The notes under the pieces were generated by a model that was not told where the DNA came from, ran no database searches, and saw only the letters and a list, made by a program, of their open reading frames with translations. From NCBI GenBank assembly GCA_029953675.1, contig JAMWBK010000003.1, positions 1,240,001 through 1,304,000 on the forward strand: 64,000 bases of DNA, given 5' to 3'. The DNA comes from Rhodosorus marinus. Its lineage: Eukaryota > Rhodophyta > Stylonematophyceae > Stylonematales > Stylonemataceae. The translations under genes and the position numbers were made by a program. Of this stretch, positions 1 through 9,667 are shown piece by piece; position 1 is the first letter of the stretch, and each line of letters opens with the position of its first letter.

Positions 1-1244
1 ATCTCAGCGTTGGACTTGCGATATTCCTGCTTATCGTGGATATGGTTGGTACGGGAGTGCTGAGCGTGCCCAACTCGTTCGCGACACTAGGATGGATACC
101 GGGACATCTTACTCTTGCGTTCTGCTGGATAATCTCGATGTTGGCGGGTGTACTGCTGTGGTACCTGCGATACAAGAAGTACGAAGTGCATTCGTACCCG
201 CAGATGTTCAGCGCTGCCTTCGGGAAGAAGGGGTTGGTGTACGCACGATGCAACATGTACCCGCTCCTGTTCTTGTACACCTCCGCGTTCAGCTACACAC
301 AGGCTCAAGCATGGAGCGCACTTTTTGCTGGATCCCCCGTATCGCTCAAGGAGTGGATGGTAATCGCTGGGTTCGTCTCTCTTGTTGTGCTGCAACTCAG
401 GAGCTTCAAGGCAATGGCGCTCACGTCTATGATCGCCATTGTGACTATCATTGTCCCCGTTGGAATTTCCTTCTTCGTGTTTGCGGACATGGTGAAGGAT
501 CCGGTGGCGTATCCGGTCGGGCCACGCGTGCTGTTTTCGTACTACGGAACATCGGATTGCGTAGTCGCCGCCATGGATATTCTGTACGCTTTTGCCGGTG
601 CCGTCGTGTTCCTGGAGATTATGAGCACGATGAAATGCGTCAAGAATTTTCCATACGCCTTGATTGTTTCTCAGACCTTCGCGTACCTGTTCTACGTGAC
701 TGCTGGTTCTGTAGTGTACGGCCTTGCGGGGGATGCGACGTGGCTGAAATCCCCGTTCACGAACTCGCTTCAGCCGGGAGCTGCTTCGATCGTGGCCAAT
801 GCCTGTATTGTCATTCATGCGTCCATTGCGATCATCGTGACCGGTCAAGTGCTGATTTATGCTTTCCAGAGGGCCGCTGAGCCGTTTGTTAAGCGCATGT
901 TTCTTGGCAGTGACAACGCTCCATACAAGGTTGCACCACTGACGTGCAACAAACCGGCGGCGTTGATGTGGTGGTTGTTGTGGTCGTTCATTGTAATATT
1001 GTTTGCAACCCTTACGAATATTATAATTCCATCTTTCCAGATCTTTCTGGCTCTAATTTCTTCTCTGATTGGCTCCCAGACCACGCTGCTTTGGCCTGCA
1101 ATCATTGATATTCATGCGTTTGCCAAAGTGAGAACGGGAAAGCAACACCTTCTAACTGCGTTTAGCGCGGTATTAGTCACTCTAGGAATTGTAGCTATTG
1201 TATTGGGGCTGTTTGGTGACATTGTTGTTATTATTCAAGAATAG
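1..1244 (+). CDS. AAAP-family amino acid transporter, 5' end cut off by window
   Basis: Multi-pass membrane permease of the amino acid/auxin permease (AAAP, SLC36/38-like) superfamily, expected to move amino acids across a cellular membrane; the substrate cannot be read from sequence. The frame is open from base 3 to the stop at 1242-1244 and lines up through its whole length with the two complete copies at 6855 and 10860, starting inside their first membrane helix (visible sequence begins LSVGLAIFLLIVDMVG, with the family-typical GVLSVPNSFATLGW next). About 413 codons are present; by comparison roughly 77 N-terminal hydrophilic residues lie outside the window. It is clearly more diverged from the other two than they are from each other, so it is the older member of the tandem array. 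No intron is needed. The first ATG in the window (position 42) is internal, not the start. Confidence 0.85.
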   Translation, partial: LSVGLAIFLLIVDMVGTGVLSVPNSFATLGWIPGHLTLAFCWIISMLAGVLLWYLRYKKYEVHSYPQMFSAAFGKKGLVYARCNMYPLLFLYTSAFSYTQAQAWSALFAGSPVSLKEWMVIAGFVSLVVLQLRSFKAMALTSMIAIVTIIVPVGISFFVFADMVKDPVAYPVGPRVLFSYYGTSDCVVAAMDILYAFAGAVVFLEIMSTMKCVKNFPYALIVSQTFAYLFYVTAGSVVYGLAGDATWLKSPFTNSLQPGAASIVANACIVIHASIAIIVTGQVLIYAFQRAAEPFVKRMFLGSDNAPYKVAPLTCNKPAALMWWLLWSFIVILFATLTNIIIPSFQIFLALISSLIGSQTTLLWPAIIDIHAFAKVRTGKQHLLTAFSAVLVTLGIVAIVLGLFGDIVVIIQE

Positions 1245-2400
1245 GTGTTCATAGATTTTCAAATAAATAAGATATACTAGGCTATAGACTGTCTAATAAA
1301 TAGGGTTGAGACAAGTGGGTCTCTGGTTTTTCGCTGTTTACCACGCAGAAGCGGGTAAACCCACGAAAACAACGGGGCTCAGGAGGGGCCCAGGGATTAA
1401 GTAAAGTCCAGTCCATATAAGTGGGCAATAGGCGATTCCAGTGCTCCCTCCAAAATTCGGTGGGTGGGTAATGAAAAAGTTCACTCACGACTATCACGGC
1501 TCAAGGGTAGAGGGAGGGTTTTCGATTTTCAGAAACGCCCTTTGAGTCGAGCGCGGCCGAGCACGTCCAACAGCGAGGGAAGCTTGGGCGATTGGAAAAC
1601 GGTCCGTTGATAGGATGGGGAAGCAGTTCTGCGGAGGTGGTGAACTAGAGGATAAGGGATCCACAGAGTATGGGTAGAAGAGCTACTTGAGCTCGACTCG
1701 GGCTTGGGAGCATTCCCCAGATTGCAGATGATTAAGTTTCTTGGAGAAAGTGGAATCATCGTTCTTTTCACAAGAATTGGAATGCCAAGGGAGAGTCATG
1801 AAATCGAAGCGGATGCAATCAAGTCCGAACTTGTGAAAATCAAGCCTTTGTGGACCCTTCTTCCATGGACAAGTTTCTGGAGTTCTTTTCTTTGCCTAGA
1901 AGGTATTTATCATCAGTTTATTCAGGGTATTCAATAAAAGCATGACTCCTTAGCTTGTGTGTTTCAAGTTGCACAAGCTTCGGATGCCTTTCTACGAAGT
2001 ATCTGAAATAAAGCGTTCAGCAAGGTCTTCATTAGTCGGAAGAAGCTTTCCGGTTCTGAGCTTGTCCTTTTTTGAACTGGAAATCTGCCTCGTGCGCTCT
2101 TCTGCTTCTTCCGATACTTAGAACACATCTTCGTTGTGATTATGTTCTTGCTCAGTACCGCTGCCCTGCCATGAAGCCTCCAGATGTGATCCTGCTGCTT
2201 GGAAAGGTTCTCACTGGAAACAGTGCTGAGAGGGAGGGAGAATTGTGGATGTCAAGACGGTCTCCTTCACCCGCTCAGCTTCCGCCTCGAAGGAGCTCCA
2301 ATCTTCGGTCGATGTGTCTGCTTCTTTGAACAGCATCCTCAGTTTCGCAACTCCCGCGACTGACAAACAGCCCTGGTGGTTCCCCACTTCACTGTTTCAA
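1245..2400. other. Intergenic, no gene recognised
   Basis: Short reading frames occur on both strands (for example 1704-1937 +) but none matches a family I recognise. An 8-bp hairpin with arms AGCTTGTG/CACAAGCT lies near 1951-1978. The right edge may hold the decayed 3' end of the neighbouring hAT element: minus-strand codons around 2210-2330 read as a charged helix, but this is weak. Confidence 0.5.
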
Positions 2401-2419
2401 TCATAAAAATTCGCTGCGC

Positions 2420-3105
2420 CTACGATCTGTTCCGAATTGCTGTGTATGTGCGGGCCGCTGATGACCACACACGTTCGCATTCGGCAACATGCGCGCATCT
2501 ACCTATCAAGGTGATGGCCAGATTACTAAGTTCTGGAGCAAATTCAAACCGGAGCTCCCGGAACCCGATCATCTGGCAGATGACATCGTCTCGCCAGAGC
2601 GTCGGCTTGTCAAAGGCCTCCGTCCGCTCGCAGTATTCTGCGAGCTGATTCCGGAGTTTTACTACCGATCAGCTCCGGGATATCCCTCCTTTTCGGTAGC
2701 TGATATCCTAAGATCTTAAGGAAACTCGGCAAACACTGTGCAACTAGCCCGGGTACGAGTTCTCAAACCTACCTTCTCACCTCTGGGTCTTCAACCAGCC
2801 GAAAAGGTAGGTTCTGTACTGCTATAAGCCTTGAAAATTCTGCTTGCTTTCGTTTCTTAGTCGGTGGACAAAAGCCAGTTATGTCCGCTCCCTCGCGCTT
2901 TCCGCTTTTAGAAGCGACGCTTGAATGGCGTGACTCCGGACTTGAACCGGATCTAAAGCTGCCTGCGGGAGCGTCAGCTGCGATCGTGTACTGGTTGCAC
3001 TTCTGCAGGTGCCTCTTCAGGCGTTCAACTTTGTTGAACCGGTAAGTCGCAATGCTTCCAGTTCAGCTTGCCCTTGACCTCGTCGTACTGCAGGTGTTAC
3101 CACGC
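2420..3105 (-). pseudogene. hAT-type transposase relic
   Basis: Decayed DNA-transposon transposase read right to left. The 5' part (about 3105-2990) keeps half of a BED-type zinc finger (RLKRHLQKC). Next, around 2800-2770, comes SRLIAVQNLPFRLVEDPEVR, which matches the hAT signature in which an LPF...VE.P block follows the DNA-binding domain. After a stop at 2769-2771 and missing sequence, about 2665-2420 carries a C-terminal dimerisation block including AECERVWSSAARTYTAIRNR, comparable to the ER.WS...R.R segment of hAT dimerisation domains. Frames change between blocks, the catalytic core is missing and stops interrupt it, so it cannot encode a working enzyme. No terminal inverted repeats or target-site duplication were identified. 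Family assignment rests on motif recognition, not a search. Confidence 0.55.
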
Positions 3106-3189
3106 TAGCACCCTGAAGTTGCAACGCAGCGCATTGTCCTTTCCAAGGGGGCGGCACTCCTACCTGGAGCGGCACCACATAAAAACACA

Positions 3190-3284
3190 CAAGTGCAAAA
3201 AAAGTGAGAAAGTGTAAAGTAGAAAGCGTAAAAAGCGAAAAAAGTGTAAAAAGTGTAAAAGTGTAAAGTGCCAAAGGTGTAAAA
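3190..3284. repeat. Purine-rich AAGTGTAAA-type simple repeat
   Basis: Degenerate short tandem repeat of units such as AAGTGTAAA, GTGTAAAA and AAAGCG, strand-asymmetric (A/G on plus). It lies just left of the 319-bp satellite, with about 165 bp of unique sequence between. Confidence 0.7.
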
Positions 3285-3450
3285 CGCTATAAACAGAGAA
3301 AAATGTTTCTTTGCGTGAGGCTGAATGAGTAGCCACGCGAAAGCCGACAAGGTCCGAATAGCGATGGAAACGTCCTCAGATGACGCTTCTCCTGGTTATC
3401 AAATTATTCGTAATTTTAACTTTTTCTCGCACCCAATAATTCCCAAATTG

Positions 3451-5030
3451 CAAATCTCTCTTCCTTCTTCCTCCTTTTTAACTCTCCTCGAGCTAACCCA
3501 GAAAGATGTCACGGTCTGAGGTTCGAAGATAGTCCCTCTGCGCGATCCATTAGAGCACCCACATGTTCAGTCAGAGTCAGCTTTAGGTGGTAATCGCGGA
3601 TATGATTTATTCATCCAGGACGTCGAAGGACGCCTTTTTTCATATAGGAAACAGTTTCATCGCTTCTCCGTGGCAGGTTTATGTCTCGTTCGACTCTCAT
3701 GTTTTCTGTCATTCTCCGAGTAACAAGCGGAGAGTTGGAAAGTCACGCTGGTAAATTAGGTTTATATCCCAAATCTCTCTTCCTTCTTCCTCCTTTTTAA
3801 CTCTCCTCGAGCCAACCCAGAAAGATGTCACGGTCTGAGGTTCGAAGATAGTCCCTCTGCGCGATCCATTAGAGCACCCACATGTTCAGTCAGAGTCAGC
3901 TTTAGGTGGTAAGCGCGGATATGATTTATTCATCCAGAACGTCAAAGGACGCCTTTTCTCATATAGGAAACAGTTTCATCGCTTCTCCGCGGCAGGTTTA
4001 TGTCTCGTTCGACTCTCATGTTTTCTGTCATTCTCCGAGTAACAAAAGGAGAGTTGGAAAGTCACGCTGGTAAATTAGGTTTATATCCCAAATCTCTCTT
4101 CCTTCTTCCTCCTTTTTAACTCTCCTCGAGCCAACCCAGAAAGATGTCACGGTCTGAGGTTCGAAGATAGTCCCTCTGCGCGATCCATTAGAGCACCCAC
4201 ATGTTCAGTCAGAGTCAGCTTTAGGTGGTAATCGCGGATATGATTTATTCATCCAGGACGTCGAAGGACGCCTTTTTTCATATAGGAAACAGTTTCATCG
4301 CTTCTCCGTGGCAGGTTTATGTCTCGTTCGACTCTCATGTTTTCTGTCATTCTCCGAGTAACAAGCGGAGAGTTGGAAAGTCACGCTGGTAAATTAGGTT
4401 TATATCCCAAATCTCTCTTCCTTCTTCCTCCTTTTTAACTCTCCTCGAGCCAACCCAGAAAGATGTCACGGTCTGAGGTTCGAAGATAGTCCCTCTGCGC
4501 GATCCATTAGAGCACCCACATGTTCAGTCAGAGTCAGCTTTAGGTGGTAATCGCGGATATGATTTATTCATCCAGGACGTCAAAGGACGCCTTTTCTCAT
4601 ATAGGAAACAGTTTCATCGCTTCTCCGCGGCAGGTTTATGTCTCGTTCGACTCTCATGTTTCCTGTCATTCTCCGAGTAACAAAAGGAGAGTTGGAAAGT
4701 CACGCTGGTAAATTAGGTTTATATCTCAAATCTCTCTTCCTTCTTCCTCCTTTTTAACTCTCCTCGAGCTAACCCAGAAAGATGTCACGGTCTGAGGTTC
4801 GAAGGTAGTCCCTCTGCGCGATCCATTAGAGCACCCACATGTTCAGTCAGAGTCAGCTTTAGGTGGTAATCGCGGATATGATTTATTCATCCAGAACGTC
4901 AAAGGACGCCTTTTTTCATATAGGAAACAGTTTCATCGCTTCTCCGTGGCAGGTTTTTGTCTCGTACGACTCTCATGTTTTCTGTCATTCTCCGAGTAAC
5001 AAGCGGAGAGTTGGAAAGTCACGCTGGTAA
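3451..5030. repeat. Satellite: five head-to-tail 319-bp units
   Basis: Five consecutive units begin at 3451, 3770, 4089, 4408 and 4727 (anchor CAAATCTCTC; CAAATCTCTCTTCC in most units), a spacing of exactly 319 bp every time. The last unit stops at the GCTGGTAA near 5030, short of the AT-rich joiner (AATTAGGTTTATAT). Units are near-identical but fall into two variants that alternate: units 1, 3 and 5 carry CTCCGTGGC and AACAAGCGG; units 2 and 4 carry CTCCGCGGC and AACAAAAGG. This indicates amplification of a 638-bp dimer. No long reading frame is kept across units and there are no spacers, so it is neither coding nor CRISPR. Its function, if any, is unknown; centromeric, subtelomeric or simple satellite DNA are all possible. 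Confidence 0.95.
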
Positions 5031-6160
5031 CTCCTAACCGAGACGAGAGAAGACGATACCTATCGCTGTTGAGTGCATGGCGAGCCTACTGGAGAACAGA
5101 TCAAATTCCTGTCAAGCTCTCAGAAGCGACGTTCCTTCCATTGTCGAGTGTTAGTAACCGTTGAATAAAATTGTTGTTGATCCGTGGAAGCTTGGGATGT
5201 TCCGCAAGCTAGTTGTTTTCGCACCCATCGACCATTGCCAGGAAATTCTTTTCTCTGATTTTTTCAAGCCAAACCAATCCAAAACGTTGGTACATTTTTT
5301 GGTCGAGTAGCAAGATTGTTCGTCAGTGCGACAGATCGCAGTTGAAGCTTTGGAGTCAGCTTCGGGCCGGCCGTCCCCGCCGTGGAATAAAGATTTCAAG
5401 CATGGATTGGCCAAGCATATTGCATATTGTTATCAGCATCCAAGCAGAGTGGGCCAGTACGATTCGCTGCATGAAGCCGTTCTATGAAAACCGCGCCGGA
5501 CAGATACATCCATCTTGACCAATTGTAAAGAGTTCGCTCTCCCCCTCCTTCTTTCACTTTCCTCGGGGTCCCTGACTGAGATCGGTTCTTGCCTTTGCGG
5601 GAGGCTCTGCTCTAGCAGTAGCTCCATCTCCGATTTGGCCCAGATACTGTGAGCTAACACTGTAAAACCCAACAAAAAAAACAACAAACCAAACTCCATC
5701 GCACGTCTCTTAAAACCGAAAATCGATGATGAATGCCAAATGTGAAATATAAAATTTTCAATGTTCAGTATTGTCCAATACAACAGCATTTTATTAATAG
5801 TACCCAATCACGAGCTGAACTCTGAGACTGTAAAGTGTGTTTTTTCAAACTAAAAACTCCTATTCCTATTAATATTCGCGAGCATAGCAATTTTTAAAGA
5901 TAAACTATGTTCGTGCGACGAAGTATGTGCGTACTTTGGAGACTTCAACCTTGCGGGAGAATTGCCGTCAACGACTGATCCACAAAATGGTGGCAAAAAT
6001 CAACTTTTTCTTATAACCCGCAAACGGTAAGCGAAAGTCCACCCCTCTTTTTTCTCTTAGAAGGTTGGACGCGCCTTTGATTGTGTGTGCCTATCGGAGT
6101 CAACCCTATCCTGAAACCATTTAGTGCGCATGGTTTTTTGTCTTGGAATACTGATTGATT
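5031..6160. other. Intergenic, no gene recognised
   Basis: Unique sequence after the satellite. Frames of 80-125 codons on both strands (such as 5433-5807 -) have no recognisable domain and no plausible splice partners. Confidence 0.5.
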
Positions 6161-6167
6161 AAAAGCG

Positions 6168-6425
6168 ATTTCTGCTCTGCCAGTACGAGACGTCGCAAGG
6201 AGTTGAAATATGTGAGGGCTTTTGGCTTCCCCAGGGATTCGTGCTTCGGCTCTAGCTCATCGCCTAGCACATCTTGTGATTGACTGCTTTGGGTTTGTGG
6301 ATTCCGTTGGTTGCGTTGGCTTCGGGAAGTGTCCTGCCAACAAACTGACCGCCTGTCCTCGTCAATTTTTTCCCTCCGTGTCGTTTCTTTCAGTCTCTGA
6401 TTAAAAAAAATTCATTAAATTCTTT
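6168..6425 (+). mobile_element. LINE 3'-end fragment
   Basis: Truncated copy of the window's LINE family. It shares GACGTCGCAA...GAGTTGAAAT, the peptide SPGIRASALAHR and VIDCFGFVDSVG with the fragments at 18161 (+) and 13508 (-), and ends in the family 3' signature (TTTCTTTCAGTCTCTGATTA) followed by A-rich and ATTCATT sequence. Only the end of the C-terminal domain is left. Confidence 0.7.
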
Positions 6426-6730
6426 CTCTTGTCCTACATAGACGAACTGACGTCAGAACACTTTTGGGGTGGACAATTCAGGGGTTCCTGATTTGTCCGT
6501 TTCCGCTGTACGTTGATCTGTCCTTGGTTGGTTTAACTTAGCAACATGGCCGTACTACGCAGAGGGAACGTGACTACGTACTTCTGACATTTTTCTTTGT
6601 CTTCTATTTGATTTTTCTTCTTCAGTCACGTCCCGCCAAGCTTGGAGGATTGAGAGCCAATTCATGCGACAGCGGAGTTTTTTGCACTGGAGGTGCTGGG
6701 TGTTCTGTGCTTGTGAAGTTGGAGGTATAA

Positions 6731-6736
6731 TATAAA
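6731..6736 (+). promoter_or_regulatory. TATA box of AAAP transporter copy 2
   Basis: TATAAA about 120 nt before the ATG at 6855. Sequence from this box to the start codon is essentially identical in the duplicated gene at 10736, so the promoter was copied with the gene. Confidence 0.6.
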
Positions 6737-6854
6737 GGATCCAGGACCAGTTGACAGTTGGGAAGGCACGACTAGTGACAGGGCTCAGTGCGGTGTTCAT
6801 TTGGTACTTTGATCAAACTAGTCACTGAGTTGAATGTAGGAAAGACTTGTAAGT

Positions 6855-8327
6855 ATGACAGATTCGTGTGTGGTAGCAACTTCGACTATGGCGGAGGCTT
6901 TGGTTGTCGAGGCATCAACCGAAGACAAGGATGAGTCGAAGCAAAACGTGACAGATGTCAACTCGAACGTGGATAACAGCGCATCTCTCGGTTCAGACAT
7001 GAGTGGGAACATGGACATCGAAGCAGATGAGAAAGAAGGCGATGTGCAGGACAGTGAAGGTGGACACGGAGAGGACTTATCCATTCTCCTTGCGTTTTTC
7101 CTTGTCATCGTGGAGATGGTGGGAAACGGAGTTCTGTCGTTTCCCAATTCATTCGCAACGTTGGGATGGATCCCTGCGCATCTTATTAACGTGTTAGTCG
7201 CAGTGCTTACGATTTGTTCGGGTCTCGCTTTGCATAGGCTACGAACGACCCGCTTTAGTTCCGCGACGAGTTACCCTCAGCTGTTTTTGGGAGTGTTCGG
7301 GAAGAAAGGACTAGTTTTTTCAAGGTGCAATACATACCCGCTTTTGTTCCTGATGGCCTCTGCATTTAACTACACGCAGTCGTCGGCATGGAGCTCTCTT
7401 TTCGCTGGGTCAAGTTTAAGTCTTAAGGAATGGATGGTGATCGCCGGGGCGGTTTCGCTGCTGGTTCTACAAGCGAGGAGCTTCAAGGCCATGGCGTGGA
7501 CGTCGGTCATAGCTATAATGACCATCATTATACCGATTTTCATTTCGTTCGTTGTGATTGGGGACATGGTGAGGAACCCGGATCTGTACCCGGTTGGAAA
7601 CCACGTGCTTTTCTCAGAGTACAGTGTGAGCACCTGCATGGTTGCAGCTATGGATATTGTGTACGCATATTCGGGAATTGTGATCTTCCTCGAGATTATG
7701 AGCTCGATGAAGTACGTGGAGCGATTCAAGTACGTTCTGATCTTGTCCCAGACGTCATGCTGCCTGCTATACGCGCTAGTGGGTTCCGTAGTGTACGGCT
7801 TGGCGGGAGATGCGAACTGGCTACAATCGCCCTACATCGACTCACTTCAGCCTGGTGCGGCGAAGACAGTGAGCATGGTTTGCATCATCATCCATGCGGC
7901 CATTGGAATGCTTCTTGGGGGAAATATTTTCACATACGCTGCACAGCGAGCAATTGAGCCGAGCTTCAAGAGGCTCATCTTCGGAAAGAAGAACGCTCCT
8001 TACAAGGTGGCGCCCCTGACTGCGTTCAAGCCCGCGGCAATGCTATGGTGGTTGTTGTGGACGACAATTCTCATTTTCTTCGTTGTCCTGGTCAACGTGG
8101 CGATTCCGTCTTTCCAGACGTATCTCGGGTTCATTTCGTCGATCCTCGTATCGCAGACCTGCTTCATTTGGCCGGGACTACTGGACCTTAAAGTTTTCCT
8201 GAAGAAGCGAGAGGGCAGGAAGCAGCTACTATCTGCCATAAGTGTGTTCCTGATAGTGATTGGATTCGTTTCCCTTACCTTGGGTCTCTGGGGTGACATT
8301 ACTGAGATCGTAAAATTGTCCAGATGA
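6855..8327 (+). CDS. AAAP-family amino acid transporter, tandem copy 2
   Basis: Intronless 490-residue permease of the AAAP superfamily. Residues 1-76 are hydrophilic and acidic (runs such as STEDKDESKQN and DIEADEKEGD), a likely cytosolic tail. From residue 77 on there are about 11 hydrophobic helices, the first containing MVGNGVLSFPNSFATLGW, the family's conserved broken-helix region. The C-terminus ends in a short KLSR tail after the last helix. The ATG at 6855 is chosen because it is the first in frame, about 120 nt after a TATA box, and is shared with copy 3. The gene sits in a recently duplicated segment (about 6.73-8.69 kb versus 10.73-12.7 kb) and by hand comparison is about 94-95% identical in protein to copy 3. 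Substrate and membrane (plasma membrane or vacuole) cannot be told. Confidence 0.9.
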   Translation: MTDSCVVATSTMAEALVVEASTEDKDESKQNVTDVNSNVDNSASLGSDMSGNMDIEADEKEGDVQDSEGGHGEDLSILLAFFLVIVEMVGNGVLSFPNSFATLGWIPAHLINVLVAVLTICSGLALHRLRTTRFSSATSYPQLFLGVFGKKGLVFSRCNTYPLLFLMASAFNYTQSSAWSSLFAGSSLSLKEWMVIAGAVSLLVLQARSFKAMAWTSVIAIMTIIIPIFISFVVIGDMVRNPDLYPVGNHVLFSEYSVSTCMVAAMDIVYAYSGIVIFLEIMSSMKYVERFKYVLILSQTSCCLLYALVGSVVYGLAGDANWLQSPYIDSLQPGAAKTVSMVCIIIHAAIGMLLGGNIFTYAAQRAIEPSFKRLIFGKKNAPYKVAPLTAFKPAAMLWWLLWTTILIFFVVLVNVAIPSFQTYLGFISSILVSQTCFIWPGLLDLKVFLKKREGRKQLLSAISVFLIVIGFVSLTLGLWGDITEIVKLSR

Positions 8328-8466
8328 TCAAGCATCTCATGATGACGTGGCTTTGTATTTTGATAATGCGGAAAACTAGTAAGTAGTGACATTTCTTATT
8401 TAATGAGAATAAATCCTGAGTTCTTTTCTTCTATGCATCGGACCCAAATACCATCGGAAGCGACCC

Positions 8467-8503
8467 AAAACCACCAAACCAAAATATATGGGTTGGTGGT
8501 TTT
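8467..8503 (+). other. 3'-UTR hairpin downstream of AAAP copy 2
   Basis: Perfect 11-bp arms AAAACCACCAA and TTGGTGGTTTT around a 15-nt loop, 140 nt after the stop codon. The same hairpin follows copy 3. An overlapping alternative stem (ATATATGGGT with ACCCATATAT, extending to about 8522) could compete with it. Confidence 0.5.
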
Positions 8504-8702
8504 ACTATCGACCCATATATTGTCGTAGTTGAAATTCTAGGATAGGGTATGCTTAAAACAAAACTTCGTTATGGAGCAAAGTTTTCGAAGCACCCGTTCG
8601 GAGAAGTCATTGGACCTCGACGAGAAGCCCGAAGATCGCATTTTACGGAACTGAGCATAACTAACGTGAATATCTGATGAACAACCTCTGCTAAAGTACG
8701 CC

Positions 8703-9165
8703 AATGGATTGCTGATGAGAGTGAGTGACGCCCCAGCGGTACAGCGGGTGGCGGATCTCGTTGTGACTGACCTCAATGCGCGTCGCAGTGAGTACATTGA
8801 CCTCTCCATCCCTTGTCCTCAGGCGACCAGGTACCTGCCTGCGTCGGCTGGGCGTCGAGGAGCTGCAGCTCGGTCCATGCGGCAAGTGAAACATTCGCAG
8901 TACGCGGCAGCGATGTCAAGCCCTACCTTTCGCGATTCGGCGGTGACATACCAGTTCGTCCCCTCATTATTGAGTGCTTTGGCTTGAAAGATAGTGTAGG
9001 TTCTCGCTGGCTGCGAGCTCTGTTTCGCAACGACCCAGGGCGTTTAGATAGTCTGCTCACGGAGCTTTCTTTGACCCTGTGGCGCTCCAATTCTGCTTTG
9101 TTTGTGGACGCGCGTCATCAGCGTCTTGTCTCTCGCTTCTCAGGGTAGTTGGCCTCTGAATAAAC
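8703..9165 (+). mobile_element. LINE C-terminal domain fragment (frameshifted)
   Basis: Encodes the same C-terminal domain as the minus-strand fragment at 9668: RVADLVVTDLNARRSEYIDL followed by a basic stretch (AGRRGAAARSMRQVKH), then, one frameshift later, LIIECFGLKDSVGSRWLRAL and a stop at 9146-9148. The ADLVV...RRSEYIDL pattern resembles the PD...(D/E) core of the restriction-endonuclease-like domain found after reverse transcriptase in some LINE clades; that assignment is inference. It ends close to CTCTGAATAAA, a weak form of the family 3' signature. It interrupts the duplicated flank of AAAP copy 2; the matching place after copy 3 (near 12850) lacks it. Confidence 0.65.
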
Positions 9166-9213
9166 GGATCTAATGTGAAACTCTTTCCTAAGAAGGCTAG
9201 CTCATCTGGCATC

Positions 9214-9246
9214 ATGATCGTGTCGGAACATATGCCCGTTTACTAG
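9214..9246 (+). repeat. Dispersed 33-bp motif, copy 1
   Basis: Motif of the form ATGATCGTGTCGGAACATAT followed by GCCCGTTTACTAG; related copies occur at 12921-12953 and 19380-19410. Copies 1 and 2 lie in the duplicated AAAP flanks, after the shared AATGTGAAACTC...TTCCTAAGAA sequence. Confidence 0.5.
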
Positions 9247-9660
9247 ACTGGTCTCCAAACCTTTGTTTATTTAGTAGGAGTTGCCGTCCGCGGGCAGGTA
9301 TGCTGAGAAAAACCCCATAAAACCAAAAAAAGGAATTAAACCAAATTCATTAAATAAACTAGTTTCGCTCAATTTATCACAAGTGGAGGTTTTACTGTTA
9401 GGAAATGGTCTGGTCAAGCTGCATATCGACCACGGTCCGACGACTAGGATTGCGGACTACGTATCCAAGACTTGTTATGCTAGCTGAAAGAGTTGAGTTG
9501 ATATCCTAGCACATGTCCCGGAAACGTGTTGATGGAATCTATGAAATGCGCAGACCGTAGATAAGAAACAGACGTGTCAAATCGAGACAACCTGTGTAGA
9601 CTCTGAGAAGACTGGCTTTATTAGCATAGCCTACAGCGCTACGCAAACCGTGAAAAGGAA
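9247..9660. other. Intergenic, no gene recognised
   Basis: No recognisable coding or RNA feature; the only frame (9281-9487 +) is low-complexity lysine/asparagine-rich. Confidence 0.5.
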
Positions 9661-9667
9661 CTAAGAA

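Noticed and set aside
87-848. 253-codon minus-strand frame and 262-codon +2 frame over the first transporter
   Set aside because: Both are shadows of the clear AAAP coding frame; composition is Arg/His- or Cys/Arg-rich without domains.
2933-2956. tRNA T-arm on the minus strand (TCCGGTTCAAGTCCGGA)
   Set aside because: Perfect stem and loop, but no acceptor or anticodon arm can be built and it lies in the hAT reading frame.
3451-5030. CRISPR-like array
   Set aside because: Units are 319 bp, contiguous and without variable spacers, in a eukaryotic nuclear context; a satellite.
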